Notes under the pieces: generated by a model
What the model was told of the DNA's origin: nothing
Seen by the model: only the letters and a program-made list of their open reading frames with translations
The model's database searches: none
In this document: piece after piece, positions 26,285 through 36,478 of the stretch
Layout of the letters: every line of letters starts with the position of its first letter
Numbering within the stretch: position 1 is the first letter of the stretch
Assembly (NCBI RefSeq): GCF_003594915.1
Contig: NZ_QZCS01000002.1
Coordinates: 434,001 to 498,000, forward strand
DNA: 64,000 bases
Direction: 5' to 3'
DNA from: Enterobacter chuandaensis
GTDB taxonomy: Bacteria; Pseudomonadota; Gammaproteobacteria; Enterobacterales; Enterobacteriaceae
Made by a program: the position numbers and the translations under genes

Positions 26285-27538
26285 TTACGCACGAATCGTA
26301 TCGTCACCGAAGCCGATCCACTTGTAAGTGGTCAGTGCTTCCAGCCCCATCGGACCGCGCGCGTGCAGTTTCTGCGTGCTGACAGCGACCTCTGCGCCAA
26401 GCCCAAACTGACCGCCGTCGGTGAAGCGGGTAGAGGCGTTCACATATACCGCAGAGGAATCCACTTCGTTCACGAAGCGATCGGCATTGCGCAGCGTGCG
26501 CGTCAGGATGGCGTCAGAGTGCTGCGTGCCATGTTCACGGATGTGCGCAATGGCGTCGTCGAGATCGGCAACAATCTTCACGTTCAGATCCAGTGACAGG
26601 AACTCGTCGTCATACTGTTCCGTTTTTACTGGAACAACGTTTGCCGGGCCATCCTGAAGCAGCGCGATCGCGTTAGTATCAGCGTGCAGCGTCACGCCGC
26701 TTTCCGCCATCTGTTTGCTCAGCGCTGGCAGGAAGGTGCTCGCAATCCCCTGATGCACCAGCAGCGTTTCCACGGTGTTACAGGTGCTTGGACGCTGGGT
26801 TTTGGCGTTGACGATAATCTTCAGCGCCGGTTCAATCTCGGCGCTGTCGTCCACCACGATATGGCATACGCCGATACCGCCCGTAATGACCGGAATGGTC
26901 GACTGCTCTCGGCACAGCTTGTGCAGGCCCGCGCCACCGCGTGGGATCAGCATGTCGATGTATTTGTCCATACGCAGCATTTCATTGACCAGCGCGCGGT
27001 CAGGACTTTCGATCGCCTGTACGGCACCCGCCGGTAAGCCACACTCTTCCAGCGCCTGCTGGATGACTTTTACCGTCGCGGCGTTGGTGCGCCAGGTCTC
27101 TTTCCCACCGCGCAGAATGGCGGCGTTACCGGTTTTCAGGCACAGGGAAGCGACGTCGACCGTCACGTTTGGACGGGCTTCATAAATCACACCGATGACG
27201 CCGAGCGGCACGCGGCGACGCTCCAGACGTAAACCGCTGTCGAGCAGTCCACCGTCAATTACCTGCCCTACCGGGTCGGCCAGATTACAGACATGACGGA
27301 CATCGTCGGCGATACCTTTGAGGCGCGCCGGGTTCAGCGCCAGACGGTCGAGCATCGCTTCGCTCAGACCGTTACGACGCGCTTCCAGCAAATCCTGCTC
27401 GTTGGCGAGCAGAATGTCCTGGGACTGAGCTTCCAGATAATCAGCGATTTTTTCCAGCACGCGGTTTTTCTCGCGGCTGGAAAGGAGCGCCAGTTTGTAA
27501 GAGGCGGCCTTCGCGGCAGCGCCCATTTGTTCCAGCAT
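26285..27538 (-). CDS. proA: Gamma-glutamyl phosphate reductase
   Basis: ProA reduces gamma-glutamyl phosphate to glutamate semialdehyde with NADPH, the second step of proline synthesis. The 417-residue protein is of normal length. The catalytic cysteine is in [12 protein letters not shown] (about 255), and the nucleotide-binding stretch is [10 protein letters not shown]. It lies 11 bp downstream of proB in the same operon and upstream of thrW. Nothing is abnormal. Confidence 0.97.
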   Translation of the reverse strand: MLEQMGAAAKAASYKLALLSSREKNRVLEKIADYLEAQSQDILLANEQDLLEARRNGLSEAMLDRLALNPARLKGIADDVRHVCNLADPVGQVIDGGLLDSGLRLERRRVPLGVIGVIYEARPNVTVDVASLCLKTGNAAILRGGKETWRTNAATVKVIQQALEECGLPAGAVQAIESPDRALVNEMLRMDKYIDMLIPRGGAGLHKLCREQSTIPVITGGIGVCHIVVDDSAEIEPALKIIVNAKTQRPSTCNTVETLLVHQGIASTFLPALSKQMAESGVTLHADTNAIALLQDGPANVVPVKTEQYDDEFLSLDLNVKIVADLDDAIAHIREHGTQHSDAILTRTLRNADRFVNEVDSSAVYVNASTRFTDGGQFGLGAEVAVSTQKLHARGPMGLEALTTYKWIGFGDDTIRA

Positions 27539-27549
27539 GTTCTGGCTCC

Positions 27550-28653
27550 TTAACGAATAATCATGTCATCGCGATGCACGGCAACCGGGCCATATTCATA
27601 GCCCAGAATGGCGTCGATCTGCTGCGAGTGGTGACCCGCAATGCGGCGCAGAGCATCGCTGTTATAACGGCTTACGCCGTGGGCAATGTCGCGGCCTTCC
27701 AGGTTACGGATGCGGATCACTTCACCACGGGAGAAGTTGCCTGTCACGCTTTTAATTCCTTTAGGAAGCAATGAACTCCCTCGTTCCAGAATCGCGGCGG
27801 TTGCCCCTTCATCAACGGTGAGTTCACCCGCAGGAGGCGCGCCAAAGATCCAGCGCTTGCGGTTCTCCAGCGGGGATTCCTGGGCGTGGAAGCGGGTTCC
27901 CACAGAGATACCTTCCATGACGTCACCAATCACGCCAGGGCGACTCCCCGCCGCAATAATGGTGTCGATACCAGCGCGGCATGCCACGTCGGCGGCCTGC
28001 AGCTTAGTCCCCATACCGCCCGTTCCCAGGCCAGACACGCTGTCACCGGCGATAGCGCGCAGGGCATCATCGATGCCGTGAACGTCGGTAATCAGCTCGG
28101 CTTCCGGGTTGGAGCGCGGATCTGCGGTGAACAGCCCCTGCTGATCGGTCAGAAGCAATAATTTATCGGCACCGGCCAGAATCGCGGCCAGCGCAGAGAG
28201 GTTATCGTTGTCACCCACTTTGATTTCGGCAGTGGCAACGGCATCGTTTTCGTTGATCACGGGAACGATATTGTTATCAAGCAGCGCACGCAGGGTATCG
28301 CGGGCGTTCAGGAAGCGCTCTCTGTCTTCCATATCGGCACGCGTCAGCAGCATCTGCCCGACGTGAATGCCGTAGATGGAGAACAACTGTTCCCAGAGTT
28401 GAATGAGTCGGCTTTGTCCCACGGCGGCCAGCAGCTGTTTAGAGGCGATCGTCGCGGGGAGTTCGGGGTAGCCCAGGTGTTCACGCCCGGCGGCAATTGC
28501 CCCGGAGGTAACAATCACGATTCGATGCCCTGCGGCATGCAGCTGAGCGCACTGACGTACAAGCTCAACAATGTGGGCGCGATTTAGGCGGCGCGATCCG
28601 CCTGTTAACACACTGGTACCGAGTTTTACCACCAGCGTCTGGCTGTCACTCAT
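27550..28653 (-). CDS. proB: Glutamate 5-kinase
   Basis: ProB phosphorylates glutamate at the gamma carboxyl and is the proline-feedback-controlled first step of proline synthesis. The 367-residue chain has the amino-acid-kinase domain ([12 protein letters not shown] at the N-terminus; [16 protein letters not shown]) and a C-terminal PUA domain (from about 280). It forms a complex with ProA and heads the proBA operon, divergent from phoE. The gap to phoE (about 305 bp) holds the Pho box and otherwise no gene. Confidence 0.97.
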   Translation of the reverse strand: MSDSQTLVVKLGTSVLTGGSRRLNRAHIVELVRQCAQLHAAGHRIVIVTSGAIAAGREHLGYPELPATIASKQLLAAVGQSRLIQLWEQLFSIYGIHVGQMLLTRADMEDRERFLNARDTLRALLDNNIVPVINENDAVATAEIKVGDNDNLSALAAILAGADKLLLLTDQQGLFTADPRSNPEAELITDVHGIDDALRAIAGDSVSGLGTGGMGTKLQAADVACRAGIDTIIAAGSRPGVIGDVMEGISVGTRFHAQESPLENRKRWIFGAPPAGELTVDEGATAAILERGSSLLPKGIKSVTGNFSRGEVIRIRNLEGRDIAHGVSRYNSDALRRIAGHHSQQIDAILGYEYGPVAVHRDDMIIR

Positions 28654-28842
28654 GATTCTCTGCCGTTCAACGATAAGGGAAAGTAATGTCGAACGAACGT
28701 TTTAACAGGAGTCAGCCCGGTTGCCAACTGCCTTAGTGCATCACCAGGCACTTTGTTGCGCGGGATCAGGAAGCGTAGCGGCAGAATTTGACAAATTTAT
28801 TACCGAAATAATAAATCACAGTTTTTTAAAATTATTCTTAGT

Positions 28843-28860
28843 TTGTCATAAAAGTTTCAT
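28843..28860 (+). promoter_or_regulatory. Pho box upstream of phoE
   Basis: TTGTCAT, AAAA, GTTTCAT matches two 7-bp PhoB half-sites (CTGTCAT) with 4-bp spacing, at 6 of 7 and 5 of 7 positions. It stands about 100 bp before the phoE start, fitting phosphate-starvation control by PhoB. Confidence 0.75.
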
Positions 28861-28958
28861 TCCAGAACGATAAAACCCTTCCTGTTTTTTCACGGGACTT
28901 AAGCATGAGCTTATCGTCCAGCGAATTTTTAAAGCGCGTTTATAAGACAGGATCGAAA

Positions 28959-30011
28959 ATGAAAAAGAGCACTCTGGCATTAGTGGTTATGGGCGTGGTA
29001 GCTTCCGCATCTGTTCACGCAGCAGAAGTTTATAATAAAAACGGTAATAAACTGGACGTGTACGGCAAAGTGAAAGCTATGCACTATATCAGCGATGATG
29101 ACACCAAAGATGGTGACCAGACGTACGTTCGTTTCGGTTTTAAAGGCGAAACCCAGATTAACGATCAGCTGACGGGTTACGGCCGTTGGGAAGCTGAATT
29201 TGCGGGTAACAAAGCGGAAAGCGACTCCTCGCAGAAAACGCGTCTGGCGTTCGCCGGTATTAAACTGAAAGACTTTGGTTCTCTGGATTACGGCCGTAAC
29301 CTGGGCGCGCTTTATGACGTCGCGGCATACACCGATATGTTCCCTGAGTTCGGCGGTGACGGCCTGGCACAGACCGACAACTTCATGACTAAACGTGCCT
29401 CCGGACTGGCCACCTATCGCAATACCGACTTCTTTGGCATGGTGGACGGTCTTGATATGACCCTGCAGTACCAGGGCAAAAACGAAAACCGCGACGTGAA
29501 AAAGCAGAACGGTGACGGCTTTGGTACGTCTCTGGCCTATGACTTCGGCGGCAGTGATTTCTCCGTCATTGGTGCTTATGCTAGCTCCGATCGCACCAAC
29601 GCGCAGAACCTGCAGGCGCGCGGTGAAGGTAAAAAAGCCGAGGGCTGGGCAACCGGTCTGAAATACGACGCGAACGATATTTACCTGGCCACTATTTATT
29701 CTGAAACCCGCAATATGGCCCCTATCTCCGGTGGTTTTGCAAATAAAGCGCAAAACTTCGAAGTGGTTGCACAATATCAGTTTGACTTTGGTCTGCGCCC
29801 ATCCGTGGGTTATGTACAGTCCAAAGGTAAAGATATCGAAGGCATTGGCGACGAAGATATCGTGAAATATATTGACGTGGGCGCCACGTATTACTTCAAC
29901 AAAAACATGTCCGCGTTTGTTGATTATAAAATCAACCAGATTGACGACGATAATAAGCTGGGCGTGAGCAGCGATGATATCGTTGCGCTGGGTGTGACGT
30001 ATCAGTTCTAA
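28959..30011 (+). CDS. phoE: Outer membrane phosphoporin PhoE
   Basis: PhoE is a trimeric outer-membrane beta-barrel porin favouring anions, made under phosphate limitation. The 350-residue precursor has the signal peptide [21 protein letters not shown], then [17 protein letters not shown] as in all OmpC/OmpF/PhoE porins, the constriction-loop PEFGGD and the C-terminal Phe (VTYQF) required for assembly. The start at 28959 fits the signal peptide; the open extension to 28905 is unlikely. A Pho box lies upstream and a strong terminator follows. Confidence 0.96.
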   Translation: MKKSTLALVVMGVVASASVHAAEVYNKNGNKLDVYGKVKAMHYISDDDTKDGDQTYVRFGFKGETQINDQLTGYGRWEAEFAGNKAESDSSQKTRLAFAGIKLKDFGSLDYGRNLGALYDVAAYTDMFPEFGGDGLAQTDNFMTKRASGLATYRNTDFFGMVDGLDMTLQYQGKNENRDVKKQNGDGFGTSLAYDFGGSDFSVIGAYASSDRTNAQNLQARGEGKKAEGWATGLKYDANDIYLATIYSETRNMAPISGGFANKAQNFEVVAQYQFDFGLRPSVGYVQSKGKDIEGIGDEDIVKYIDVGATYYFNKNMSAFVDYKINQIDDDNKLGVSSDDIVALGVTYQF

Positions 30012-30027
30012 GATTATCTAAATAAGA

Positions 30028-30057
30028 AAATCCCGGCATATAAGCCGGGATTTTTTT
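30028..30057 (+). terminator. Rho-independent terminator of phoE
   Basis: TCCCGGC, a 6-nt loop and GCCGGGA are followed by seven T and preceded by matching A residues. Confidence 0.92.
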
Positions 30058-30080
30058 GCCCAGGGTAAAGCGGTCTGCTG

Positions 30081-30118
30081 CCCTCACCCCGGCCCTCTTT
30101 CACAGGAAGAGGGAGAAA
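30081..30118. repeat. Dispersed palindromic repeat (CCCTCACCCCGGCCCTC type)
   Basis: CCCTCACCCCGGCCCTCTTT faces AGGAAGAGGG, resembling the unit at 34105-34140 and more distantly those near 5.7 and 50.7 kb. It lies between phoE and the end of crl. Confidence 0.6.
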
Positions 30119-30121
30119 CCA

Positions 30122-30523
30122 TTACGCGGTCAGCTTCACCGCTTCGCTGGAAAAGTCATCCGCTGGCTCGAACTTCAGATCCAGAGTTGCCAGCAGTGCG
30201 CTCGCCTTGTCGTGAAACTCTTTCAGGGTATATTCCAGGCGATCGATCACTTCCTGATCTTTGATGATGGCGGCCTGCCAGTTGCCGTCTTTATTAAACA
30301 GGCCAAACTGGTAGCTATAGGTAAAACGCTTTTCCTCTGCTTCCATTTCCATCCACCAGCCCCAGAATTCACGTTTTTCGGGTGCAGGCTTCACGTTGAC
30401 GCAAACAGCCAGGCAGTCGAAAAAAAAGCGATTCTCTTCACACTGCTCTTCTCGAATATACGGGCCGAGAGCCATAAATTTCTTAATCAGCCTACTTTTC
30501 GGGTGTCCACTCGGTAACGTCAT
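30122..30523 (-). CDS. crl: Sigma factor-binding protein Crl
   Basis: Crl binds RpoS and helps it form RNA polymerase holoenzyme, raising expression of curli and other stationary-phase genes. The 133-residue protein has the E. coli length and start ([16 protein letters not shown]) and keeps [14 protein letters not shown] and EFWGWWME, the RpoS-contact region. The ATG at 30523 is preceded by AAGGAGA; a longer frame to 30547 begins upstream of this ribosome site. Crl is broken in some laboratory strains but is intact here. Confidence 0.95.
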   Translation of the reverse strand: MTLPSGHPKSRLIKKFMALGPYIREEQCEENRFFFDCLAVCVNVKPAPEKREFWGWWMEMEAEEKRFTYSYQFGLFNKDGNWQAAIIKDQEVIDRLEYTLKEFHDKASALLATLDLKFEPADDFSSEAVKLTA

Positions 30524-30580
30524 TGCGATCTCCTTTTGTGAAGCCACTGTTTTATCAAACCAGCGAAATTTAGCAATCTA

Positions 30581-31825
30581 TTAACACAATCTCTGAGCGA
30601 TCCAGCGCGTGATCTCTTTCAAGGCTTTGTCAAAATTCTGATACACCGGGCTGAACGGCACCTCAAGCAATTTGCCATCCGCAGATGACGAAGTGATTAA
30701 GCGTGACTCCTCCTCCGGGCTGAAGGGATCGTTTTTCCAGAAACCGGACAGCATAGGCGTCGGGCAGCGGCGCCCCAGCAACCCTTGCGTTTTTAACGAG
30801 TAGCGATTGAGCTCAACGCGCAGCGCTTCGTCTGATGCATCATGCATGCCAAGGCGACTGGCCAGCACGTCAAGATACATCTCCGGCACGCTGCCCTGGC
30901 GGGCAGGATCGCTGAGCAGGGCATGAACCACTGGCCCCAGACAGGCAACTGCTTTCAGACGTGAAGATTCAAGGTAGGCCAGACGCACCGCGACGTTCGC
31001 CCCAAAACGGAAACCAAATGCCGCCACGCGGGTATGATCAACCCAAGGAACATTTTCCAGCGCTTTAAGCGCATGCTGGTGCAGCAGGCTCGAATCCTGC
31101 GTTAACTTCCACTTCGATGAGAAGCCAATGGAAGGCATATCGAGCGTCAGCATCGCGATCCCTTTTGGTGCGAAGTAGCGCTCATACAGGCTGTAATAGT
31201 CAATTTGCAGGGAATCCAGACCACCGCACATCAGCACGGTCGGGAACGGACCGTCGCCTTCAGGCATGTGCAGGAAGCCGGTAACGGGCGCACCGCCCGG
31301 AACGGCGAACTCAAGCTCGCGCATCTGACCCGGCAGACGCTGAGCCGCCTCTTCATAGGCGCGATTCGCCAGCGCCTGAGCCTGTTCAGCCAGCTCGTCC
31401 CCTTTTAAATGCGGGTACGCGGCAATGGCGTAGAGGTTGGCCGCATGCAGCCAGTGCTTGCCGCTTCGCGTGGCATCCTCTTCCTGGCTGGCTTTTTGCT
31501 GCCACAGCATCGCCTGTTTAGACCATTCGTAGATCCAGTTTCCGCCCCGGTAGCCCACCACCGTGTCGTAGAGTTCGCTGTCGGTACGCTCAGACTCGCT
31601 CATCACGATACGCGCCTGCACATCGAGGATTTCACGGGGATCAATACCGCGCCAGATCCACATCAGGCGGTTAATCATGCGATACCAGTGGGGCACGTTT
31701 TTACCGTCTAACGCAGACTGGACGGCAGGCATGGTCCCCGGATTAAACCGACGCACCAGCGTCGACGTTTCAGGGTGTTTGAAACGGGGTTTGAAGAGAG
31801 TCTCGGTGAGATTCGCCTGCGTCAT
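30581..31825 (-). CDS. frsA: Esterase FrsA
   Basis: FrsA (414 residues, YafA) is an alpha/beta-hydrolase-fold protein first found as a partner of the PTS protein EIIA-Glc, with carboxylesterase activity and a link to the balance of respiration and fermentation. The N-terminal cap is followed by the hydrolase core with [11 protein letters not shown], and [14 protein letters not shown] around the region normally holding the nucleophile elbow (here GFRFG lacks the usual Ser). It has the same place beside crl and gpt as in E. coli. Confidence 0.95.
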   Translation of the reverse strand: MTQANLTETLFKPRFKHPETSTLVRRFNPGTMPAVQSALDGKNVPHWYRMINRLMWIWRGIDPREILDVQARIVMSESERTDSELYDTVVGYRGGNWIYEWSKQAMLWQQKASQEEDATRSGKHWLHAANLYAIAAYPHLKGDELAEQAQALANRAYEEAAQRLPGQMRELEFAVPGGAPVTGFLHMPEGDGPFPTVLMCGGLDSLQIDYYSLYERYFAPKGIAMLTLDMPSIGFSSKWKLTQDSSLLHQHALKALENVPWVDHTRVAAFGFRFGANVAVRLAYLESSRLKAVACLGPVVHALLSDPARQGSVPEMYLDVLASRLGMHDASDEALRVELNRYSLKTQGLLGRRCPTPMLSGFWKNDPFSPEEESRLITSSSADGKLLEVPFSPVYQNFDKALKEITRWIAQRLC

Positions 31826-31875
31826 TGCGTTGCCTCCATGGATACGTCATATAGTGCCCATTGTAACGCGTGGCG

Positions 31876-31910
31876 GGGTAAAAAGAACAACGCCCGGCAT
31901 AGCCGGGCGT
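31876..31910 (-). terminator. Rho-independent terminator of gpt
   Basis: On the minus strand ACGCCCGGC, a 3-nt loop and GCCGGGCGT are followed by TGTTCTTTTT. It separates gpt from frsA. Confidence 0.8.
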
Positions 31911-31929
31911 GTAAAGTTACGTGCGGGAA

Positions 31930-32388
31930 TTAACGGCCTGAAATAGGCGGTACGAAGACCACGCCCATATCCCATGGCTGTTCAATCCAGGTATCCTGCG
32001 GGATATCAATCACGTAATCATCAACCAGCGGGCGGCCTGCCGGTTTGGCGAAGATCGTCACGAAGTGTGCTTTTGGATACATTTCGCGGATAGCCACCGC
32101 GGTGCCGCCGGTGTCCACCAGATCGTCGATAACGATGAAGCCTTCACCGTCGCCTTCAGCGCGTTTCAGCACTTTCAGCTCACGCTGGTTGTCATGGTCA
32201 TAGCTGGAGATGCAGACGGTATCGACATGACGAATACCCAGCTCACGTGCCAGCAGCGCCCCCGGTACCAGACCGCCACGGCTGACGGCAATAATGCCTT
32301 TCCACTGTTCGGAAGGCATCAGACGCGCAGCCAGTTTGCGTGCGTGAATCTGCAACATGTCCCAGGTGACGACGTATTTTTCGCTCAT
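31930..32388 (-). CDS. gpt: Xanthine-guanine phosphoribosyltransferase
   Basis: Gpt salvages guanine, xanthine and some hypoxanthine by joining them to PRPP. The 152-residue protein matches E. coli Gpt in length. The PRPP loop is [14 protein letters not shown] (about 84-97), with the upstream ISRGG-like [10 protein letters not shown]. It is single-gene, with its own terminator, divergent from pepD. Confidence 0.97.
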   Translation of the reverse strand: MSEKYVVTWDMLQIHARKLAARLMPSEQWKGIIAVSRGGLVPGALLARELGIRHVDTVCISSYDHDNQRELKVLKRAEGDGEGFIVIDDLVDTGGTAVAIREMYPKAHFVTIFAKPAGRPLVDDYVIDIPQDTWIEQPWDMGVVFVPPISGR

Positions 32389-32645
32389 GTGAAGTGTCCC
32401 AGCCTGTTTTTATACGGCTTAAAAAAATGAGGGTGAACCAGGTTGCGCGAGATTATAGAGATCTGGCGCACTAAAAACCAGTGTTTAGCGCTCCCTGCCT
32501 GAGTTTTTACATGCTTTATGCTACCAGCCAGCAGAGAAAGTGGTATTCTCAGTTGCATCTCGCAAGCCTGTCTTGTGGTAACTATTAACCTGCTAACCCT
32601 GTGGCCTGCAACCCTGTTTGCAGCGCCTCGACAAGGAGACTTATC

Positions 32646-34103
32646 GTGTCTGAACTGTCTCAATTATCTCCACAGCCGCTGTGGGATATTTTTGCGAAAA
32701 TCTGCTCCATCCCACACCCGTCTTACCATGAAGAACAGCTTGCCGAACATATTATGGGTTGGGCGAAGGAAAAAGGTCTGCACGCTGAGCGCGACCAGGT
32801 TGGCAACATTCTGATCCGCAAACCTGCCACCGCAGGCATGGAAAACCGCAAACCGGTTGTGCTGCAGGCGCACCTGGACATGGTGCCACAGAAGAACAAC
32901 GACACCGTTCACGACTTCACCAAAGACCCGATTCAACCGTACATCGACGGCGACTGGGTAAAAGCACGCGGCACCACGCTGGGTGCGGACAACGGCATCG
33001 GTATGGCCTCTGCGCTGGCGGTGCTGACCGACGACAGCGTTGAGCATGGCCCACTGGAAGTGCTGCTGACCATGACCGAAGAAGCGGGCATGGACGGCGC
33101 ATTCGGTCTGCAGGCAAACTGGCTGCAGGCGGATATCCTGATCAACACCGACTCCGAAGAAGAAGGTGAAATCTACATGGGCTGCGCGGGCGGGATTGAT
33201 TTCATCTCTACCCTGCCGCTGTCCCGCGAAGCGATTCCTGCGGGCTTCCAGACCTTCAAGCTGACGCTGAAAGGGCTGAAAGGCGGTCACTCCGGCGGTG
33301 ATATTCACCTGGGTCTGGGTAACGCCAACAAACTGCTGGCACGCTTCCTGGCGGGCCACGCGGCCGAGCTGGACCTGCGTCTGGTGGACTTCAACGGCGG
33401 TACACTGCGCAACGCGATCCCACGCGAAGCCTTTGCCACCGTGGCGGTGCCAGCGGCGAAAGCGGACGAGCTGAAAAAACTCTCCAGCGTCTACCTGGAT
33501 ATCCTGAAAAACGAACTGTCGGCGAAAGAGAAGAACCTGACCGTGGTGCTGGAATCCGTGTCTACGGATAAATCCGCCCTGACCGCGCAGTCTCGCGACA
33601 GCTTCGTTCAGCTGCTCAACGCGACGCCAAACGGCGTTATTCGCAACTCTGACGTGGCGAAAGGCGTAGTGGAAACCTCCCTGAACGTGGGCGTGGTGAC
33701 CATGAGCGATGACAGCGCAGAGATCATTTGTCTGATTCGTTCTCTGATCGACAGCGGTAAAGAGTACGTGGTGAGCATGCTGGAATCCCTGGGCACGCTG
33801 GCCGGTGCGAAAACCTCCGCTAAAGGCAGCTATCCTGGCTGGCAGCCGGATGCAAGCTCTCCGGTAATGGCGCTGGTGCGTGAAACTTATCAGCGTCTGT
33901 TCAACAGCACGCCGAACATCCAGGTGATCCACGCGGGTCTGGAATGTGGTCTGTTCAAGAAACCGTATCCGGACATGGACATGGTCTCTATCGGGCCAAC
34001 CATCACCGGTCCACACTCTCCGGATGAGCAGGTTCATATTGAAAGCGTCGGCCATTACTGGACGCTGCTGACGGAACTGCTGAAGGCGATTCCTGTTAAA
34101 TAA
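32646..34103 (+). CDS. pepD: Aminoacyl-histidine dipeptidase (peptidase D)
   Basis: PepD is a cytosolic M20-family zinc dipeptidase cleaving Xaa-His dipeptides. The start is GTG (reading SELSQLSPQPLWDIF), with AAGGAGA 8 nt before, which gives the E. coli length of 485; an open frame from 32601 begins in upstream DNA. Metal-site motifs are VLQAHLDMVP (about 75-84), GADNGIGMA, the catalytic TEEAGMDGA, NTDSEEEG and the late HAGLECG. Complete. Confidence 0.96.
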   Translation: MSELSQLSPQPLWDIFAKICSIPHPSYHEEQLAEHIMGWAKEKGLHAERDQVGNILIRKPATAGMENRKPVVLQAHLDMVPQKNNDTVHDFTKDPIQPYIDGDWVKARGTTLGADNGIGMASALAVLTDDSVEHGPLEVLLTMTEEAGMDGAFGLQANWLQADILINTDSEEEGEIYMGCAGGIDFISTLPLSREAIPAGFQTFKLTLKGLKGGHSGGDIHLGLGNANKLLARFLAGHAAELDLRLVDFNGGTLRNAIPREAFATVAVPAAKADELKKLSSVYLDILKNELSAKEKNLTVVLESVSTDKSALTAQSRDSFVQLLNATPNGVIRNSDVAKGVVETSLNVGVVTMSDDSAEIICLIRSLIDSGKEYVVSMLESLGTLAGAKTSAKGSYPGWQPDASSPVMALVRETYQRLFNSTPNIQVIHAGLECGLFKKPYPDMDMVSIGPTITGPHSPDEQVHIESVGHYWTLLTELLKAIPVK

Positions 34104-34104
34104 T

Positions 34105-34140
34105 ACCCTCACCCCAGCCCTCTCCCTCAAGGGAGAGGGT
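34105..34140. repeat. Dispersed palindromic repeat (CCCTCACCCCAGCCC type)
   Basis: CCCTCTCCCT, 2 nt and AGGGAGAGGG form a near-perfect hairpin after CCCTCACCCCAG. It lies between the converging ends of pepD and dinB. No T run follows, so it is a repeat rather than a standard terminator. Confidence 0.72.
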
Positions 34141-34164
34141 GAACAACCTCGTGCCACCGGGCAA

Positions 34165-35223
34165 TTACAATCCCAAAACCAACTGACGTTCCAACTGCGG
34201 ATCCAGCAGCGTAACGTGCAATCCCACCAGCCTCACCCCTCGCCCGCCCCGGCGTTCTTCCCATGCCTTTTTCGCGGTTGCGATCAGATCCTCTTTATTG
34301 AGACGCGGCCAGACGTGCTCCTGCGTTGTCTGTTGAAAGTCATTAAATTTCAGTTTGATGCCCTGTCTGGCAATCAGTAAATCAGGTTTTACTTTGATCA
34401 GGCGTCGTTCCAGCTCCGGATAGAGCTGTTCCGTAATAATGGTTTCGCATTCCGACCAGTCATGGATGTCTTCGCTCAGCGTGCGCTCAACGCCGACGGA
34501 TTTCCGTAGCCGTTCGCTGTTCACATCACGATCGTCAATCCCCTGGCTGCGTTCCCACAGCACGCGGCCAAACTTCCCAAAGCGCTTGAGCAACATCGCA
34601 AGGTCGCTTCGCTGCACATCTTCGCAGGTGCGTAATCCCATTTTTTCCAGCTTCGCGGCGGAAACTTTGCCTACGCCGGGGATTTTGCCAAGCGGCAGCG
34701 TTTTTAGAAACGCAGGAACCTCTTCAGGAGTGATGACGTACTGGCCGTTGGGTTTATTTAAATCGGAGGCGATTTTGGCAAGAAACTTAACGGGCGCGAC
34801 GCCTGCCGACGCGGTCAGATTCAGCTCGTTGAAAATCGTCTGGCGGATCTCCTGCGCCATCAGCGTGGCGGAGCCGTGACAGTGCACGCTGTCAGTGACG
34901 TCCAGATAGGCTTCGTCCAGCGATAGCGGTTCAATCAGTGAGGTATAGCGAGAGAAGATTTCGCGTATATGGTTTGACGCTTCTTTATAGGCGTCAAAGC
35001 GCCCCGGCAAAAGGGTAAGGTGCGGGCAAAGTTTTAGAGCCATTGCCGTCGGCATGGCGCTGCGCACGCCAAATTTGCGTGCAGGATAGTTGGCGGTGCT
35101 GATCACACCGCGCTGAACGCGGCTGCCGCCAATAGCGATGGGAATATCCCGCAGCGCCGGGTTGTCGCGCATCTCCACTGCGGCAAAAAAGCAGTCCATA
35201 TCGACATGGATTATTTTGCGCAT
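34165..35223 (-). CDS. dinB: DNA polymerase IV (Y-family translesion polymerase)
   Basis: DinB bypasses damaged bases, especially N2-guanine adducts. The 352-residue protein has the E. coli length. Catalytic acids are in [12 protein letters not shown] (Asp8) and SLDEAYLD (Asp103, Glu104). The helix-hairpin-helix [17 protein letters not shown] and the little-finger region follow. The C-terminal beta-clamp motif QLVLGL is intact. A LexA-like box lies just upstream, so SOS induction is expected. Confidence 0.97.
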   Translation of the reverse strand: MRKIIHVDMDCFFAAVEMRDNPALRDIPIAIGGSRVQRGVISTANYPARKFGVRSAMPTAMALKLCPHLTLLPGRFDAYKEASNHIREIFSRYTSLIEPLSLDEAYLDVTDSVHCHGSATLMAQEIRQTIFNELNLTASAGVAPVKFLAKIASDLNKPNGQYVITPEEVPAFLKTLPLGKIPGVGKVSAAKLEKMGLRTCEDVQRSDLAMLLKRFGKFGRVLWERSQGIDDRDVNSERLRKSVGVERTLSEDIHDWSECETIITEQLYPELERRLIKVKPDLLIARQGIKLKFNDFQQTTQEHVWPRLNKEDLIATAKKAWEERRGGRGVRLVGLHVTLLDPQLERQLVLGL

Positions 35224-35237
35224 CGGTCATACCACAC

Positions 35238-35253
35238 ATGTATTTATATACAG
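35238..35253 (-). promoter_or_regulatory. LexA box of dinB
   Basis: On the minus strand CTGTATATAAATACAT resembles the CTGT-N8-ACAG SOS box with one mismatch in the last position. It ends 15 bp before the dinB start. Confidence 0.78.
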
Positions 35254-35381
35254 TATAACAAAAGGAAAAAAATGCGTCAGCTATTTTCCTTACTCACAGT
35301 TGTCATATAAATGTGTTACAAACATGCGTAATAAAACCTTTATATACATATATTTAGCAAATTAATGGAGCGTAATTATTC

Positions 35382-36245
35382 ATGAAGAAAATTCTCTCGA
35401 TTTCGTTACTGTTTCTGGCGAGTGCTGCATCTGCTAACCCTGCGATCGTTGCTCACCGGGGCGGGACTGCGGATGCACCTGAAAACACCCTGCCAGCCAT
35501 TAAGCTTGCGCTCGAAAACAAAGCAGATATCGTCTGGATAACCGTGCAATTGAGTCGGGATGGTGTACCGGTTCTTTACCGACCAGTCGATCTGAAAGCG
35601 TTAAGCAATCTACAGGGAAAGGTGTCACAGTATACCGCTGAGGAACTGGCGAAGGCGGATGTCAGCGTTAAGTGGAAAGATAAGAACCTGCCGGAAAGCC
35701 TGCTGAATGCCTCAATACCCACCCTGAAGTCGGTACTGACCACCTGGCCAAAAACGCGGTTTTTCATTGATATTAAATCCCCGGATGCCGATCCGGCGAC
35801 CATGGGCATCGCGCTGCTGAACGTGTTGAAAGAGACCAACAGCCTGAATCGCATTCGCGTCTATTCTACGGAGGATCGCTATCTGGATGCGTTGCCTGCT
35901 GAAATCCCCCGCTTTGTCACACGCAGCGAAACCCGCACGCGTCTGGCCACTGTTTCGTTGAGCCACGAATGTCTGTCCCCCTCGAAAAAAATGGACGATT
36001 ACTGGTATGGACTTGAGTTAAACCGAAAAGTAGAGGTAGTCGAGAAATTCACCTTAGGCGAAGGTATCTCCCCCGCAACGTTAACGTGGGACAAAGAGGC
36101 CGTTGACTGCTTCCGCTCTCAGGGCAATGCCCATCTGATTTTTATCGGTGTGAACTCTGAAGAAGATTACCAGAAGGCGAAAACATTGGGTGCCGACGGT
36201 GTTCTTGTGGACTCACCAGCCAAAGCCAGAAGCTGGGCAAAATAA
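35382..36245 (+). CDS. Secreted GDPD-fold protein with degenerate active site
   Basis: The 287-residue protein has a signal peptide (MKKILSISLLFLASAASA) and the overall GDPD phosphodiesterase pattern: HRGGTADAPENT with His25 and Glu34. But three core residues are replaced: the metal-binding Glu and Asp of the IELD motif are Trp52 and Thr54, and the second catalytic His is Arg67 (VPVLYRPVDL). It may therefore bind rather than cleave glycerophosphodiesters, or act on something else. A ribosome site is weak. It stands alone between dinB and the nqr operon and shares a bidirectional terminator with nqrM. It is not GlpQ or UgpQ. Confidence 0.75.
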   Translation: MKKILSISLLFLASAASANPAIVAHRGGTADAPENTLPAIKLALENKADIVWITVQLSRDGVPVLYRPVDLKALSNLQGKVSQYTAEELAKADVSVKWKDKNLPESLLNASIPTLKSVLTTWPKTRFFIDIKSPDADPATMGIALLNVLKETNSLNRIRVYSTEDRYLDALPAEIPRFVTRSETRTRLATVSLSHECLSPSKKMDDYWYGLELNRKVEVVEKFTLGEGISPATLTWDKEAVDCFRSQGNAHLIFIGVNSEEDYQKAKTLGADGVLVDSPAKARSWAK

Positions 36246-36250
36246 ATGAT

Positions 36251-36275
36251 AAAGGCCGCATGAAGCGGCCTTTTT
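36251..36275. terminator. Bidirectional terminator between the GDPD-like gene and nqrM
   Basis: AAAGGCCGC, a 5-nt loop and GCGGCCTTTTT form a hairpin with A on one side and T on the other, serving both converging genes. Confidence 0.85.
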
Positions 36276-36476
36276 CTAGATGATCCTCTGCTGGTCCCGG
36301 GCCATCCGTTTTTTACGTGCATCGCACGGTTCGGGGCAGTCGCACACCTTTTCCATTCCGATGGAAGAGATACCGCCACAGCTGCCCTGAATGCTTTTAC
36401 GCTTGATGATCCAGCCTAATGACATGCCGAAGATCACCAGAAAAAACACCGCAAAGGTTGCCAGAAAGGTCAGCAT
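36276..36476 (-). CDS. nqrM: Na+-NQR maturation protein NqrM
   Basis: NqrM (66 residues) is a small membrane protein needed to insert the intramembrane iron centre between NqrD and NqrE. It has one N-terminal membrane helix (about 3-24) and four cysteines in a short soluble part: GSCGG, then EKVCDCPEPC. It lies 2 bp after nqrF, in the usual final place of the nqr operon. Confidence 0.9.
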   Translation of the reverse strand: MLTFLATFAVFFLVIFGMSLGWIIKRKSIQGSCGGISSIGMEKVCDCPEPCDARKKRMARDQQRII

Positions 36477-36478
36477 GA

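Noticed and set aside
30581..31825. Calling frsA defective because the usual Ser of the nucleophile elbow is missing
   Set aside because: As far as I recall the E. coli protein reads the same here, so this is a family trait and not damage.
32664..34157. Almost 500-codon minus-strand frame opposite pepD
   Set aside because: It mirrors pepD exactly; its composition (Arg, Gln, His, Val-rich) is that of an antisense shadow.
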